Positions 24,996-38,330 of a stretch of DNA of 64,000 nucleotides are shown piece after piece. Position 1 is the stretch's first letter, and every line of letters starts with the position of its first letter. The position numbers and the translations under genes are program-made. The notes under the pieces were generated by a model. It did not search any database. It saw only the letters and a program-made list of their open reading frames with translations, and was not told where the DNA came from. This stretch comes from Hormiphora californensis (Eukaryota > Ctenophora > Tentaculata > Cydippida > Pleurobrachiidae). Location of the stretch: NCBI GenBank assembly GCA_020137815.1, contig CM035354.1, forward strand, positions 4,003,342 through 4,067,341, given 5' to 3'.

Positions 24996-26460
24996 ATTAA
25001 CATAACAATAATATTCCGATTATGTTATTCTACTCCAACTATACAAGGCAATTTCGTGACTTCATCTTTGAGGTTCACGATAGAGACTTAATGAAGTTGA
25101 AAAGATATTGCCAAGTAAATTCTAAAGATAAAGTCGTCTCCGGGGTGCAGAAGACTGTTGAGCTATGACCGTGGGATAACGTAACGTGGATAATATCCAC
25201 TGGATATACCTATAGCGTTTAGTGGGATTTCGCTCATATTAACATAGCCATATGTAGAATTTGGGAAGCTTTTGCATAAAAAGAAGGGAAGGTAAAACGG
25301 CTGCTACTATTGCTCCAATTTTTCCGCGGGTGATGCTGTGCTTGAGACAGCGTGGCGTGATACCATAGAAGTAGAGGGGGAAAAGAGCAAATTTAACCTA
25401 CTCTAAAATTGTATTGGGAAGTTTTTTACGAAGGAATGGAGTCACCGGCCAAGGTTCACCCTTTTCTGCCTAATATAATGATATCGTTTATGCTGTGAAT
25501 GGCGGGTAGAGGATTACAGAATTGTTCAGCTGAAATTCAGGAGTAATATAATAGTGCGAGCATTTTATCAAATATTCAATGAGCTTATCTGATATTAGTG
25601 ATTAGTGTATTGACTCATATCACGTGACACAGCACTTCTTCATGCTACCACTCCCCTCTATGTTTTGAGAACACGGCTACACGTGATACTTCCACGAGTG
25701 GTAGTACTAGTAGAACATATGCGGTGCATTTTATATCAGCTCCTGCATGGCCTGGAATAATAAAATATATGCTCAGTAGGGGGTCCCAACACACCCTTAC
25801 ACCCTCTCTCTCTCTTTCTCTCAACTCTTTCAGCCATGTGTTTATTAAACTTGTGAGGCACAAAATCAGGTTCAACAAACGAGTACTGCGTTGTGGTATT
25901 GCACGAATGGACTGCACCGCGGGAGAGCATTCGATCAGCATAAACTTGAATAAAGTTAGAACTACAAAAAAATGGGGTTTGAACGAATAGACTAGTGACT
26001 TTATATGCCTCTCTATCTCGCTGCTCATCATCAGCATATGCAAATGTTTTATAAGCTCCCCAAACGCAGCTCACTCATTTAGTATTGCATTTGTAATGAA
26101 AAGAGGGTCTCGTGCAAAATCATTAGTTATAAAAGAAGTGAAGAGTTAAATTGTTAACGAGTGAGAGATGGTGGTGCTCAGGGGAAGTAAAGCGGGAAGG
26201 GAAATTGATAAACTGTTTATACTACCCGGCTTTTGATATGAAATGACAAACATTGCTAGAAAAGTAGTTATACCATCTTGAGCATCAAAAAATTTTAACT
26301 AAAAATGCAGTACTACACCATACAAATCTCAATCATCCTCTAGTTCTACTACAAAATTTCTCTAAAACATATCTCTACTACAAATTTCTCTATAAAAACT
26401 CGAGTTCAGGAGTTCACATCTCTCTGTCAAATCAGATCAAAGAGTGACGTCACATCTCTT
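24996..26460. other. gene-free stretch
   Basis: No coding exon supported. It contains a perfect CRE palindrome TGACGTCA at 26445-26452, just past the stop codon of the ORF1p-like gene, and a short CT tract near 25803. Probably includes the 3' UTR of that gene. Confidence 0.4.
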
Positions 26461-26464
26461 TCTC

Positions 26465-28392
26465 TCAGATCAGTCCAGCCAGACTCTCCACGGAGGTCAC
26501 CTCATGTTTCTCTCGGTCAGGGGTAGTGACGTAGATATTACCCTCAAACACCCACATATCCCGAACTTGACCGTTCCGGTAGGCAGTTAGGGCCGCTTTC
26601 TTGATCTCCCGGCGACGGTTGGTCAGCTGCTCATCTACAAACAACTTCTGAGGGAACCTGGAACAAAGTCAGGATCAGTGTTAATCACCTGACACATAAT
26701 GTCTTGCTGTTACAAATGTAAAGGAGGGTTAGAACATAACAAGACACAGATGTGTGAGCTGTAATGATGTAGTGTGGTTGATTATCTGCAGGATGCAGTG
26801 ACTTCTTTTGGATTTTCTGGTGGTTGATTTGTGGAAAGGGCGTGAGTTGCTCTGCCGAAGTCTCATACAGCATACTCGCTCTGTGATGTCATTTAATAAA
26901 ATAAAGTGGAGTGAGACCTACTGCAGCAGCACAATGCGTGAGAGTGTGGTACAATTACCGTTCGAAGCCCCGAATGGCCCTGATTGGGAAATGTTCCAGT
27001 TGTCTCTTCCTACGGAGAAGCTGTGATCTAGCCCTGAGGGCCTCCTCGTTGTGATAAAACAGGGCAACCACCGGGCTTGTTCTACTGGGCCTCCTGCAAG
27101 ATATTATTGAAAACTGTAAGACTGGGAAAGTACAATGGTATTAGCATAGTGAAAGAATGGGGGATGTGAATTCTGAACTGCAATGCCTCGTTAATACTAA
27201 CCGGAACAGGTAGAAGATATCTCTGATGAGGTTTACTCTGAGAGGTACATCAACTGCCGTTGCAAGTCCGGCCACAAGTTGTTTCAGACGGCTCGGGGAC
27301 AGCTGAGTGGGGACGTTGATGATAAGGATTCTGTCGTACAACTTATCTTGTCTCCTTCCATCCTCCTCCCACTCTAGTTTCGCTATTCGCTCCTGGAAAA
27401 TACAGGGGTTATCGAGTTGGTAGCACAGTATACCTACCCGTGGCTGGAGTGTGAAGTATAGGGATTCTATGAGGGGATACTAAGGCTTGGAATGGTATGG
27501 GAAACATGTGATCATCTGTCAAAACGAAGAAGGACGTGAGTAATGAATGTGATCACATTGGGTGAAATAACGGTGAGCTTTCAAAATAAGTGTGATCACA
27601 CTTCAGGGTGAAATAATTAAATAGTGATCTGTCAGGTGAAATGTGATCAGTGTGTGATCACACTGGGTGTTTGTTACCATGCAGATTCTGTTGTTGACAC
27701 TATTCTCCTCTGAGCTCTCCTGCCACTCACTAATACTCTCCATTATACCCTTGAAGAGAGCATCCAGTGCGGAATCAGTATACTGGCTCACAGCAACCTC
27801 ACTACCCGTCAGGTGGGTCTCACTAGGGAGGTCTCTATCCCAACCCTGCCAGTCGTTATCAGCCCACGGATTATTGTCTTCAATGTCACCCCAGGCATTG
27901 TCACTGTGGTTAGGACCCCATTCGGGCGGTGTTGCCACCCCCACCAGTGCATCAAGGTCTTCCACCCGCAGCGCTCCTTGGGTCAACCCTGCTGCCTCCA
28001 AACTCGCTGTACTGGGACCTGCAGCAGCGTTAATCGGGGCAGACTGCACCCTTCTACGGTTCTCACTGCTTGCATCATGAACGGATGATCTGGTCTCATT
28101 TCTGGGATCATGGACGGATGATCTGGTTTCACTAACGTGGTCGGGTATTGAGCTTAGATTGGAAGTGATGGAAACCGTATCATCTCCAATAACTACAACA
28201 CTGCTGCCAATACTACTTGTATCATCTTGTTGGGCTACAATTGGGGGAGTTTACTTCTGGTTAGACACCATGGTTACCATGATGGTTACCATAATGGTTA
28301 CCATAATGGTTACCATGGTTACATAAAACAACAACTAAACTGACTAAACTACCGGCGATCAGGTTCTTACTAAATTGCGCTCTTTCCGACAT
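26465..28392 (-). CDS. five-exon LINE ORF1p-like protein (coiled coil, RRM-like and C-terminal domain), apparently intact
   Basis: Exons on the minus strand: 28392-28371, 28234-27678, 27392-27202, 27093-26959 and 26657-26465, with GT-AG borders and phases 1, 0, 2, 2; 365 residues ending in a TGA. The first ~190 residues are polar, acidic and Trp-rich (DNAWGDIEDNNPWADNDWQG). A short helical stretch follows, then RRQDKLYDRILIINVP opening an RRM-like fold, a basic LRARSQLLRRKRQLEHFPI stretch, and KLFVDEQLTNRRREIKKAAL with GQVRDMWVFEGNIYVTT. The last two blocks copy the RRM-CTD order of L1-type ORF1 proteins. ORF1s of active LINEs have no introns, so a spliced intact copy points to a host gene derived from, or sharing ancestry with, ORF1p. 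Nucleic-acid binding is inferred. The alternative is an unrelated protein with convergent motifs. Confidence 0.65.
28268..28325. repeat. short tandem repeat of ATGGTTACCATA words with one X-box-like palindrome
   Basis: Five ATGGTTACC-type units in the first intron of the ORF1p-like gene, ending in GTTACCATGGTTAC at 28309-28322, whose complement fits the RFX X-box consensus GTHNYYATRRNAAC. Confidence 0.6.
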
Positions 28393-29378
28393 TCTCTCTG
28401 ATTTTCTTTGAAACAAAATGTATCTTTTCACAACTTTGGTGGCTTTCTCTGACTCTCGAAGCAATACAACAATTTAGGAAATGAATTAGTTAAGCTGTGA
28501 TACAACGAGTATAGCTAGCTATCTCTCATGTGAAACAGCAGTGTGACAAACTACTGACTTTCACTGCCATAAGCAGGTCACAATCCCACACACATGTATT
28601 GATCTACAGCTGGGTGACGACTAGTCACTGGCGAGGTCATCACTCATCATGATTATATTCACTGTCATCTCCGCCCGTATGACACACGTTTTGTCAGCGT
28701 AGTGTCACTGATTTAATCGATATACACTGAAGGTGAAATAATTGGTGAACTTTATTTCGAAAAGTTTCAATTGAATTTCACATCAGCCATGAAGGTATTG
28801 CCCCCTAGATTACTATCAGTATCACCTCGGCCTATCACTGTCCTATCCACCAGCCTACCACCGGATTATCACCGGTCTAAAAGAAATTTTTAACATGCCA
28901 CTTCCAGGAAGCTCAGCTTGTTATTCGAATATAGAAAGACCTTGTAAGTGCTCAATATGAATTGTTACAATCAGAAAGTTGTAGCCAGGCTTTATTTCAA
29001 GAACGCATACCTACCTTTTGGCAAATTCCAGGGACTTCCATTATGTGTAGAAGCTACAAAACTACACACGTATTCCCTTCTCATGTACTTGTGATGTATA
29101 ATATATGTGTGCTATGCTAATATATGATCCATATTTTACAGCACACGTCTTCTCACCATGATATCCAAACGGATAGTTATTCCATATTTGGTTTGAATAT
29201 GTTTACCCGATAATTAGAATGTTCCCTGATGTTGTAATTACATGTGTCTCATGTACGTCTGATGACACGTGGACAACATAAAGTAATTCCTTACTGCTAG
29301 TTCCCCCCTAGATATAGGCATGTGTTGAAATGTGCTTTATGCTACGGCTGTTTCTTCTTCATATTGTGCTACACAATG
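28393..29378. other. intergenic stretch between divergent genes
   Basis: It lies between the start of the minus-strand ORF1p-like gene and the possible plus-strand secreted-protein gene, so it may be a shared promoter region. No coding exon and no clear element seen. Confidence 0.35.
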
Positions 29379-31312
29379 TTGCTTCAACCTCTGATTACCC
29401 CATGGAATTATCCTCTGATCACCTCGAGGAGGCACCCTCTCACCTCATTGAGGAGCCCTCTTACCAGGATCCTGTTCCTTCTGTTGCTACCTAATACATG
29501 TTCTGCTTGGTTCATAACGGTGGAAGATGGATACTTCTCCACAACTGGAGCTACCATTGCTCCCTATGATGCAGATAATGCAACCGAGACTCCCATAGAT
29601 ACGGCCATAGCAACCGAGACTCCTGCCACCACATTTCCACCCATGAGGGATCAGCGGGTTACAACTGGGAAGCAGCCAACAACCATCCCTCCTATGATTG
29701 TTAAAGCAGAGACACAACCTGCTGTCCCGACCCTACCACAGTTAGAGGATGTCAGTACCTCCTCCGGTATTGGAGAGTTCAGGGTAGCTACTGAACCTGC
29801 TAAAGAGGATGATCGTGGTGATACTGATAGGGACTCTGATGATATTAACGAGGGTCCCGTTAACCAGCCTGGCAGGTTTACCCTGCCCACATTTGATGTA
29901 GATTGGCTCCACGAGACGGAGTACGAGAGGGAATGTAGCGGGACAGGGGGTTTGCCATTTCGATGCATTCAGCAACCCAAAACTCCACCTTGCTGCCTTC
30001 AAACTTCAGGCAAGTAGCTACATCGCCCAATATAATGTCGCGATTTTTTTGAATTTTGGAGTGGCCTTCAAATTTTTCGAGAGCGTATTTTCTTCAAAAG
30101 GATCGTAAAAGCATATGATCTGGTTAAAAAGAGTAAGTACTTGGGTTCATGTATGTCCCGGGCAGACACGCATGGCATGTTAGAAAGAGTTCTTTCCAAC
30201 ATGTCATGCATGTTATCAAGCTCAATTGTATGGTGTAGATAGTGGAGTCCCATCCTATTGCTTTTTTATGAGGGGGGGGGGGTAAACTTATAGATTTTGG
30301 TGATGGGGGGGGGGGGGTAAACTTATAGATTTTGATGATGGGGGGGGGGTTATCTCTTGTGTTTCTTGAATGAGTTGATGAGTGTCGAAAGATGTCAACA
30401 TGTTGCATAATTCGGGCAGTTTATCTGAATCTCCATCATACGTGTTCTACTAAACACAGTTCATTTTCTAATTCGCTGGAAAGCCCATCCTTTTGTTCTG
30501 CTACATTTATCTTATCTCTCTTTCTCTTCTTTCTCTCTCTCTTTCCGACTTTTTCTCTGTCTCTCCCTCTCTCTCTATCTCTCTCCCTCTCTCATTTTTT
30601 GCTGCCTTCCTTTGGAGCCCCTGCTTACTCCCTGGGTTTAAATGGTCCCTAGAGTTGTCTTATTTTTACATACCGCATTTATCCTGGACCTAGAGGCACC
30701 CTGGTGTTTTACTGACTGACAAACTGGTGCTTACTCTTAGTTTGTTTATTTTCTTCCAAAATTTGATACAGTCGGACCCCGATTTACCGGTCCCCGATTT
30801 ACCGGAACCCCGATTTACCGGGAGGATAATCTTCCCCCGAAATAGGAATTTATTAGTATTTCACCCCGATATACCGGGCACCCCGATTTACTGGGCAAAA
30901 CCCTTTCCCCCGAGCATCCCGGTAAATCGGGGTCCGACTGTACCAATAAAATTTCTACTTGTACTCATCGGTTATACAATTCATGACATGCAATGCACGG
31001 CAGTCTAGTACTTCTAAAGAGGATTAATAGTAGAGCGTGCAGGTTTCTGAACTGTGTCGCTTTCCAGCGCTGCGTAGGTGACAATGAGGAACTAATTGTA
31101 GCACACATCAAGGAGCTGTTCAGGTGTCTACACTTTGCCCTCTCAAGTTAAACGCGGGGTGTGCTATAATTTAGTGTTGTTTAGAGGAACTTTTTAGTGT
31201 TTGACCTCTGAAACTCTTTCATTCTCCGACTAGTTCTGGCTTGACTGTTGTTTCTCGTTAATCATCCAGATATTGCTGCAGTCCTCATCCTAACAACATC
31301 CTAACAACATGA
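29379..31312 (+). CDS. possible acidic, Thr/Pro-rich secreted or membrane protein, function unknown
   Basis: A long first exon (about 29379-30009) has a hydrophobic stretch (RILFLLLLPNTCSAW), then a Thr/Pro/Glu-rich region with repeated IATETP words, then a Cys-bearing end (ECSGTGG, RCIQQP, PPCCLQ). It ends at CAG|GCAAGT, a textbook GC-AG donor. Phase-compatible continuations are 31078-31123 (DNEELIVAHIKELF) and 31270-31312 (a YCC end and TGA). The first Met is uncertain because the hydrophobic stretch lies ~35 residues in. No homology recognised; the small exons are weak and the model could be wrong. Confidence 0.3.
30268..30350. repeat. G-run tandem repeat
   Basis: Three runs of 10-14 G residues (near 30271, 30306 and 30341) separated by TAAACTTATAGATTTTGRTGAT. 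Potential to form a quadruplex on the plus strand. Run lengths may be unreliable. Confidence 0.8.
30767..30942. mobile_element. 172-bp Tigger/pogo-type MITE with TA duplication
   Basis: CAGTCGGACCCCGATTTACC at 30769 and its complement ending at 30940 are inverted ends, with TA on both sides. The inside repeats CCCCGATTTACCGG words several times. The end sequence is like pogo/Tigger termini. A one-sided relative sits at 47454 in the kinase gene. Confidence 0.8.
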
Positions 31313-31374
31313 CGAGAACTATCCAATATCTCCACGTGCAGTGGTCCAAATAAGGCGATATCGATCCACCTTTC

Positions 31375-31384
31375 TCTCTTTCTC

Positions 31385-31438
<54 letters not shown>

Positions 31439-31459
31439 CTCTCTCTCTTTCTCTCTCTT

Positions 31460-31501
<42 letters not shown>

Positions 31502-31505
31502 TCTG
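31375..31505. repeat. (CT)n microsatellite
   Basis: CT repeat with CTTT interruptions, 130 bp. It is downstream of the possible secreted-protein gene. Confidence 0.95.
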
Positions 31506-32196
31506 TGTCAAGTTGCTTGTCCCTCTGATCACCCTTTATTTATTGCCTCGTTGAGTTATTGGATCTACTGCCGCGGACTGCCTCCCAGCATCTCTCCTCC
31601 TCCCTTTCTTTATTCCTTCCTTTCTTTATCCCCCTCCTAGTCCTGAGAGCACATCTAGAAAGTACTGGATTAGTTAGTTTGTATACTTTCCTCAATTAAA
31701 ATGGCTTACGTTTCATTGTTCTGTATTCAGAGTCCTCCACAATAAGATTCCCTTTCTTCCCCAGGAAAATATAAATATTGGACGGCATTATAATCCTACT
31801 TTATATGTAGAATGCCTTAGTAGAACAAAGATATTTTCTAATTTTGGAATTTCCTTTCTCTCCCATTCTCCAATCTCATCCCTGCACTTCACCATCACTT
31901 CACCCCTGCTCACATTTTAAATGTTTCCTGATTCTCGGTTGACCTCATTTTAGGTGTGCCCGTGCAGAGTGTTTCTTGCTAATTTTATTCCAGGGTTTGG
32001 TAAGAAAAACATCTAAATGAGTTTACTGATCGTATATAGTAGAGAGAAGATATAGTAGAGAGAAGATTGGGCATCCGAAGTCGTCTACGGATGGCGGGAT
32101 GCCCTATCGACCGATTTCCAGGGGGACAGGGAGCTGGGTCCAAAGTAACTTTTGACCATATTAATGGTAAATGGAATAGGAAAGGAAGAGTAAATG

Positions 32197-32231
<35 letters not shown>

Positions 32232-32391
32232 GAAAAAATATCCACAGAAAGAGAACTAGAGGATACATAGAGAGTTGGGACAGAGAGAAAGATAGCTGTG
32301 GGGAAGCTGGGATTGGTGCTTGGAGGTCGCGTTATGTGCCACCTAGATGTCAGGAGATGTAATATACGCGAGCTGTCTCGAGCGAGAAGGG

Positions 32392-32476
<85 letters not shown>

Positions 32477-32955
32477 AGAGAGAGAGAGGAATGTTTCTGT
32501 CTGCTATCTCTCTCGCTCTCCTCTACTCTGCTGCTGCGTCTATATTTAGCTGCTTTCTCTCTCTCTCTCTTCTCTCTCTCCTCTTTCTTTCTCTCTCTTC
32601 TGGCTCCTTCTCTTGCTCTTCTCTCTCTCTCTGCGTTCCTCTTTGTCTCTATCTCTTCTCATCTCTCGCTCTTTCCACCCTTCTTGACACCTTCAGAGTA
32701 CGCTTGAGACGGACAATCGTATTCTATGATCTGACACGTTGTGTAAACCCGCAAACACATTAGCATACTTTAGCAAGCGTTTAAGTATACTCAGCTTAGT
32801 TTTATGTTAACGTTCTGAATATAAAGCTTGTGCTTTTTTCTCGGAATATATCTTTTTTTGAAAAATGCAGGACGCAGCAGGTACTTTGCAGGCTATTTTC
32901 TTGAACTTCCTTATATTCGTTTTAGCAGTTTATTTCCTAAACTGGGATTGTTCTC

Positions 32956-32988
<33 letters not shown>

Positions 32989-33122
32989 ACCTCTCTCTCT
33001 CTCTGTCTATCTCTCTCTTGTGTATAATACTGTACAGTTGCTAGTTGCTGTCGCCCATTAATCAGACTAGACATGAAGATGCATTATAATAGGTACTTTT
33101 AGTTTAAATAAGAAAAGAGAGG

Positions 33123-33176
<54 letters not shown>

Positions 33177-33810
33177 TGATTAATTTGGTACTGTTTAACT
33201 GGACACATGATGTAAACATACGTTATTCATTAGCTTGTATTGGGGTACATTGCTTGCTCCTCTTCTTCTTGGTTCTGTTTTGGAGCAGAGGGAAGGGGAG
33301 AGAGAGCACTGGAGCAATCCTTTAACTTATTCCTGGTGCAAATACAATATTGTGCACACATCCATGTGCTCCAAGCTTTTCTGGCTAATAAAATGTAGAT
33401 TTTCAACCTTTTCTGCCCAACTGTTGTGTGGCTCACAACGCACTTTGTGGGGGTTCGGTAGATCAACCTAAATGTAGATTTCGAACTTGCATCCATTTGA
33501 GCCTCACTCCCTCAGTCCCTGGATCATACCACCCAATACAAATTTTACTTTGACAGAGAAAATCAATCGGACCCTATTTGGCAGTTTTCTCTTCCTCTCT
33601 CTCACCATCTCTGATTCTCAATCTCTCTTCCTCTTTCTCTCTCTCAGATCCCCACGGCGCTGCCATTTCTTTGTTAAATAGCAAGTTAAGTGATATTTCA
33701 GTTATTCTGAGAGGTTCAGGAACCATCAGGCGTCGTGCCAGTGAGATCTCGAGCAATAAATATTAAAGTGGTTGGGATATTATTATTATAGTGGTATCGA
33801 GTGCTAATAT
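31506..33810. other. microsatellite-rich stretch without a supported gene
   Basis: Contains (GA)n at about 32200-32226, 32390-32477 and 33129-33173, and (CT)n patches near 32550-32620 and 32952-33018. An acceptor-like site followed by a 40-codon open frame at 33647-33766 (HGAAISLLNSKLSDISVILR) could be a terminal exon but connects to nothing I can identify. Confidence 0.4.
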
Positions 33811-33930
33811 ACCATGACAACCTACCATGACGTCACGCACTGGTCTTGTTACCATGACAACCTACCATGACGTCACGCACTGGTCTTGTTACCATGACAA
33901 CCTACCATGACGTCACGACCTGGTCTTGTT
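33811..33930. promoter_or_regulatory. three 40-bp repeats each with CRE palindrome and X-box-like site
   Basis: Exact or near-exact 40-bp units at 33811-33850, 33851-33890 and 33891-33930. Each holds TGACGTCA (33828, 33868, 33908). The junctions form GTTACCATGACAAC (33848-33861 and 33888-33901), which fits the RFX X-box consensus. The array is about 340 bp upstream of the first signal-peptide exon of the adhesion GPCR. Motif identity is seen; promoter function is inferred. Confidence 0.45.
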
Positions 33931-34058
33931 AACCTGAGTGTTTCACTCCACCCCGTGCTGCTCCGTATAATCAGTGATCTAAACTCTCTGAAAGCGCTCT
34001 GTCTTTGGAATATATTAACTAAACCCAGTATTCTGTCAACGCATTCATTCCAGGAGTT

Positions 34059-34062
<4 letters not shown>

Positions 34063-34127
<65 letters not shown>
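34063..34127. repeat. (GA)n microsatellite upstream of the adhesion GPCR start
   Basis: Pure GA repeat of about 65 bp between the CRE/X-box array and the Met at 34270. Confidence 0.95.
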
Positions 34128-34129
<2 letters not shown>

Positions 34130-34269
34130 CTTGCTAATGTATGTGGGTGGTGGTGTCTACATGTAACCCGTACGGCCCTTGTGTTTGTATATTTGACCAG
34201 TACGACCCGAATCTCTGATATCACCTGCACCATACAGGGTGGCTATTGCCCCTGTAATTGCTCTAGCTC

Positions 34270-35217
34270 ATGTTCCTTCTCCTCTTGTTCATATCCTTCC
34301 TGGGAAGTGTGTTGTCCCACTCATGCAGATTGCTTCTTGTGAGGGACTGTACCTTTAGCGGAGAGGGTCTGGAGTTGGGAGAGAGGTGCATGCAGCCAAC
34401 AACCACCTTTACATCTTGCTGTGATGCAGGTAGAGAGCCATGGGACCGTACCGGGGTGTTTTTAGATAAATTATTGCCTAAGCCCCTAATTGTATTTGGA
34501 ACTTTCCAGATCCATGTCTAATTTAACAGTATAAAATTTTGTGTAAATTTAGCTCCGACGTTGTTAGTGTTCGGCCCAGTTAGTAATTACATCCAGCGTG
34601 GACGCGGCCCGAAACATAGCGCGTTCGCCGTTCCGTGGAAGAATTTTCTGCGACCCTAACTTGTACAACTTTTCACTGAATCTAACCGCCCACTAATTTC
34701 AGATTACAGCCGATTTAAAGTTGGGGTAGCCCCGAGTGGACTCAGAATGGCCCAACAGTACTGTCTAGCTACTAAGGGCCGCTTAGGAGCACCGGCTGAT
34801 GATTACGAGTACGCCATGATACTCAAACTTCTACAGGGAGAACGGTAAATGCCATGGGTGATGAAACCGCTGGGGGGGGGGGCTGGTTAATACCACTTTT
34901 TAGTGGCGTATTGATCAGACTGACCCGATCAGTACACGGGCAGTTTCTTTTTGTACCCTGTCCCCCACTCTAAGAATCACCCTAACACTCCCCTTTATCC
35001 TAACAAGCCACCCTAACATCCCCCTCCATTAGAGGTTGGATCAGCGCATATCGAAGTAACGGATCAGTGTTTTCAACCTCCTCCCTGACCCCCTCCATCT
35101 CCCTAACTTACCTACCCACTGATGCTGGTCCTGATGGGAATCTGACTATAACTGAACAGGGTGACCTACAACCTGCCAATCCAGGGACACAACTCCCATT
35201 TGTCTGCCAATTCGATG
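34270..35217 (+). CDS. signal peptide plus C-type lectin domain; probable N-terminal exons of a long adhesion GPCR isoform
   Basis: Exons 34270-34429, 34703-34844 and 35033-35217, phases 1, 2, 1. The first encodes a signal peptide (MFLLLLFISFLGSVLSHS) and a short Cys-containing stretch. The second and third form a C-type lectin-like fold: SGLRMAQQYCLATKGRLGAP at the start, then WISAYRSNGS and a closing QLPFVCQFD. The last exon ends in phase 1, exactly the phase of the HormR exon of the adhesion GPCR at 38555, so splicing across 3.3 kb would give a ~904-residue receptor with an N-terminal lectin domain. The alternative is a separate small secreted lectin whose last exon I did not find. No stop codon follows in the visible exons. 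Confidence 0.6.

Positions 35218-38330
<3,113 letters not shown>

Noticed and set aside
33647-33766. Orphan terminal exon
   Set aside because: Good acceptor and 40 open codons, but no upstream exon in compatible phase and no family match.
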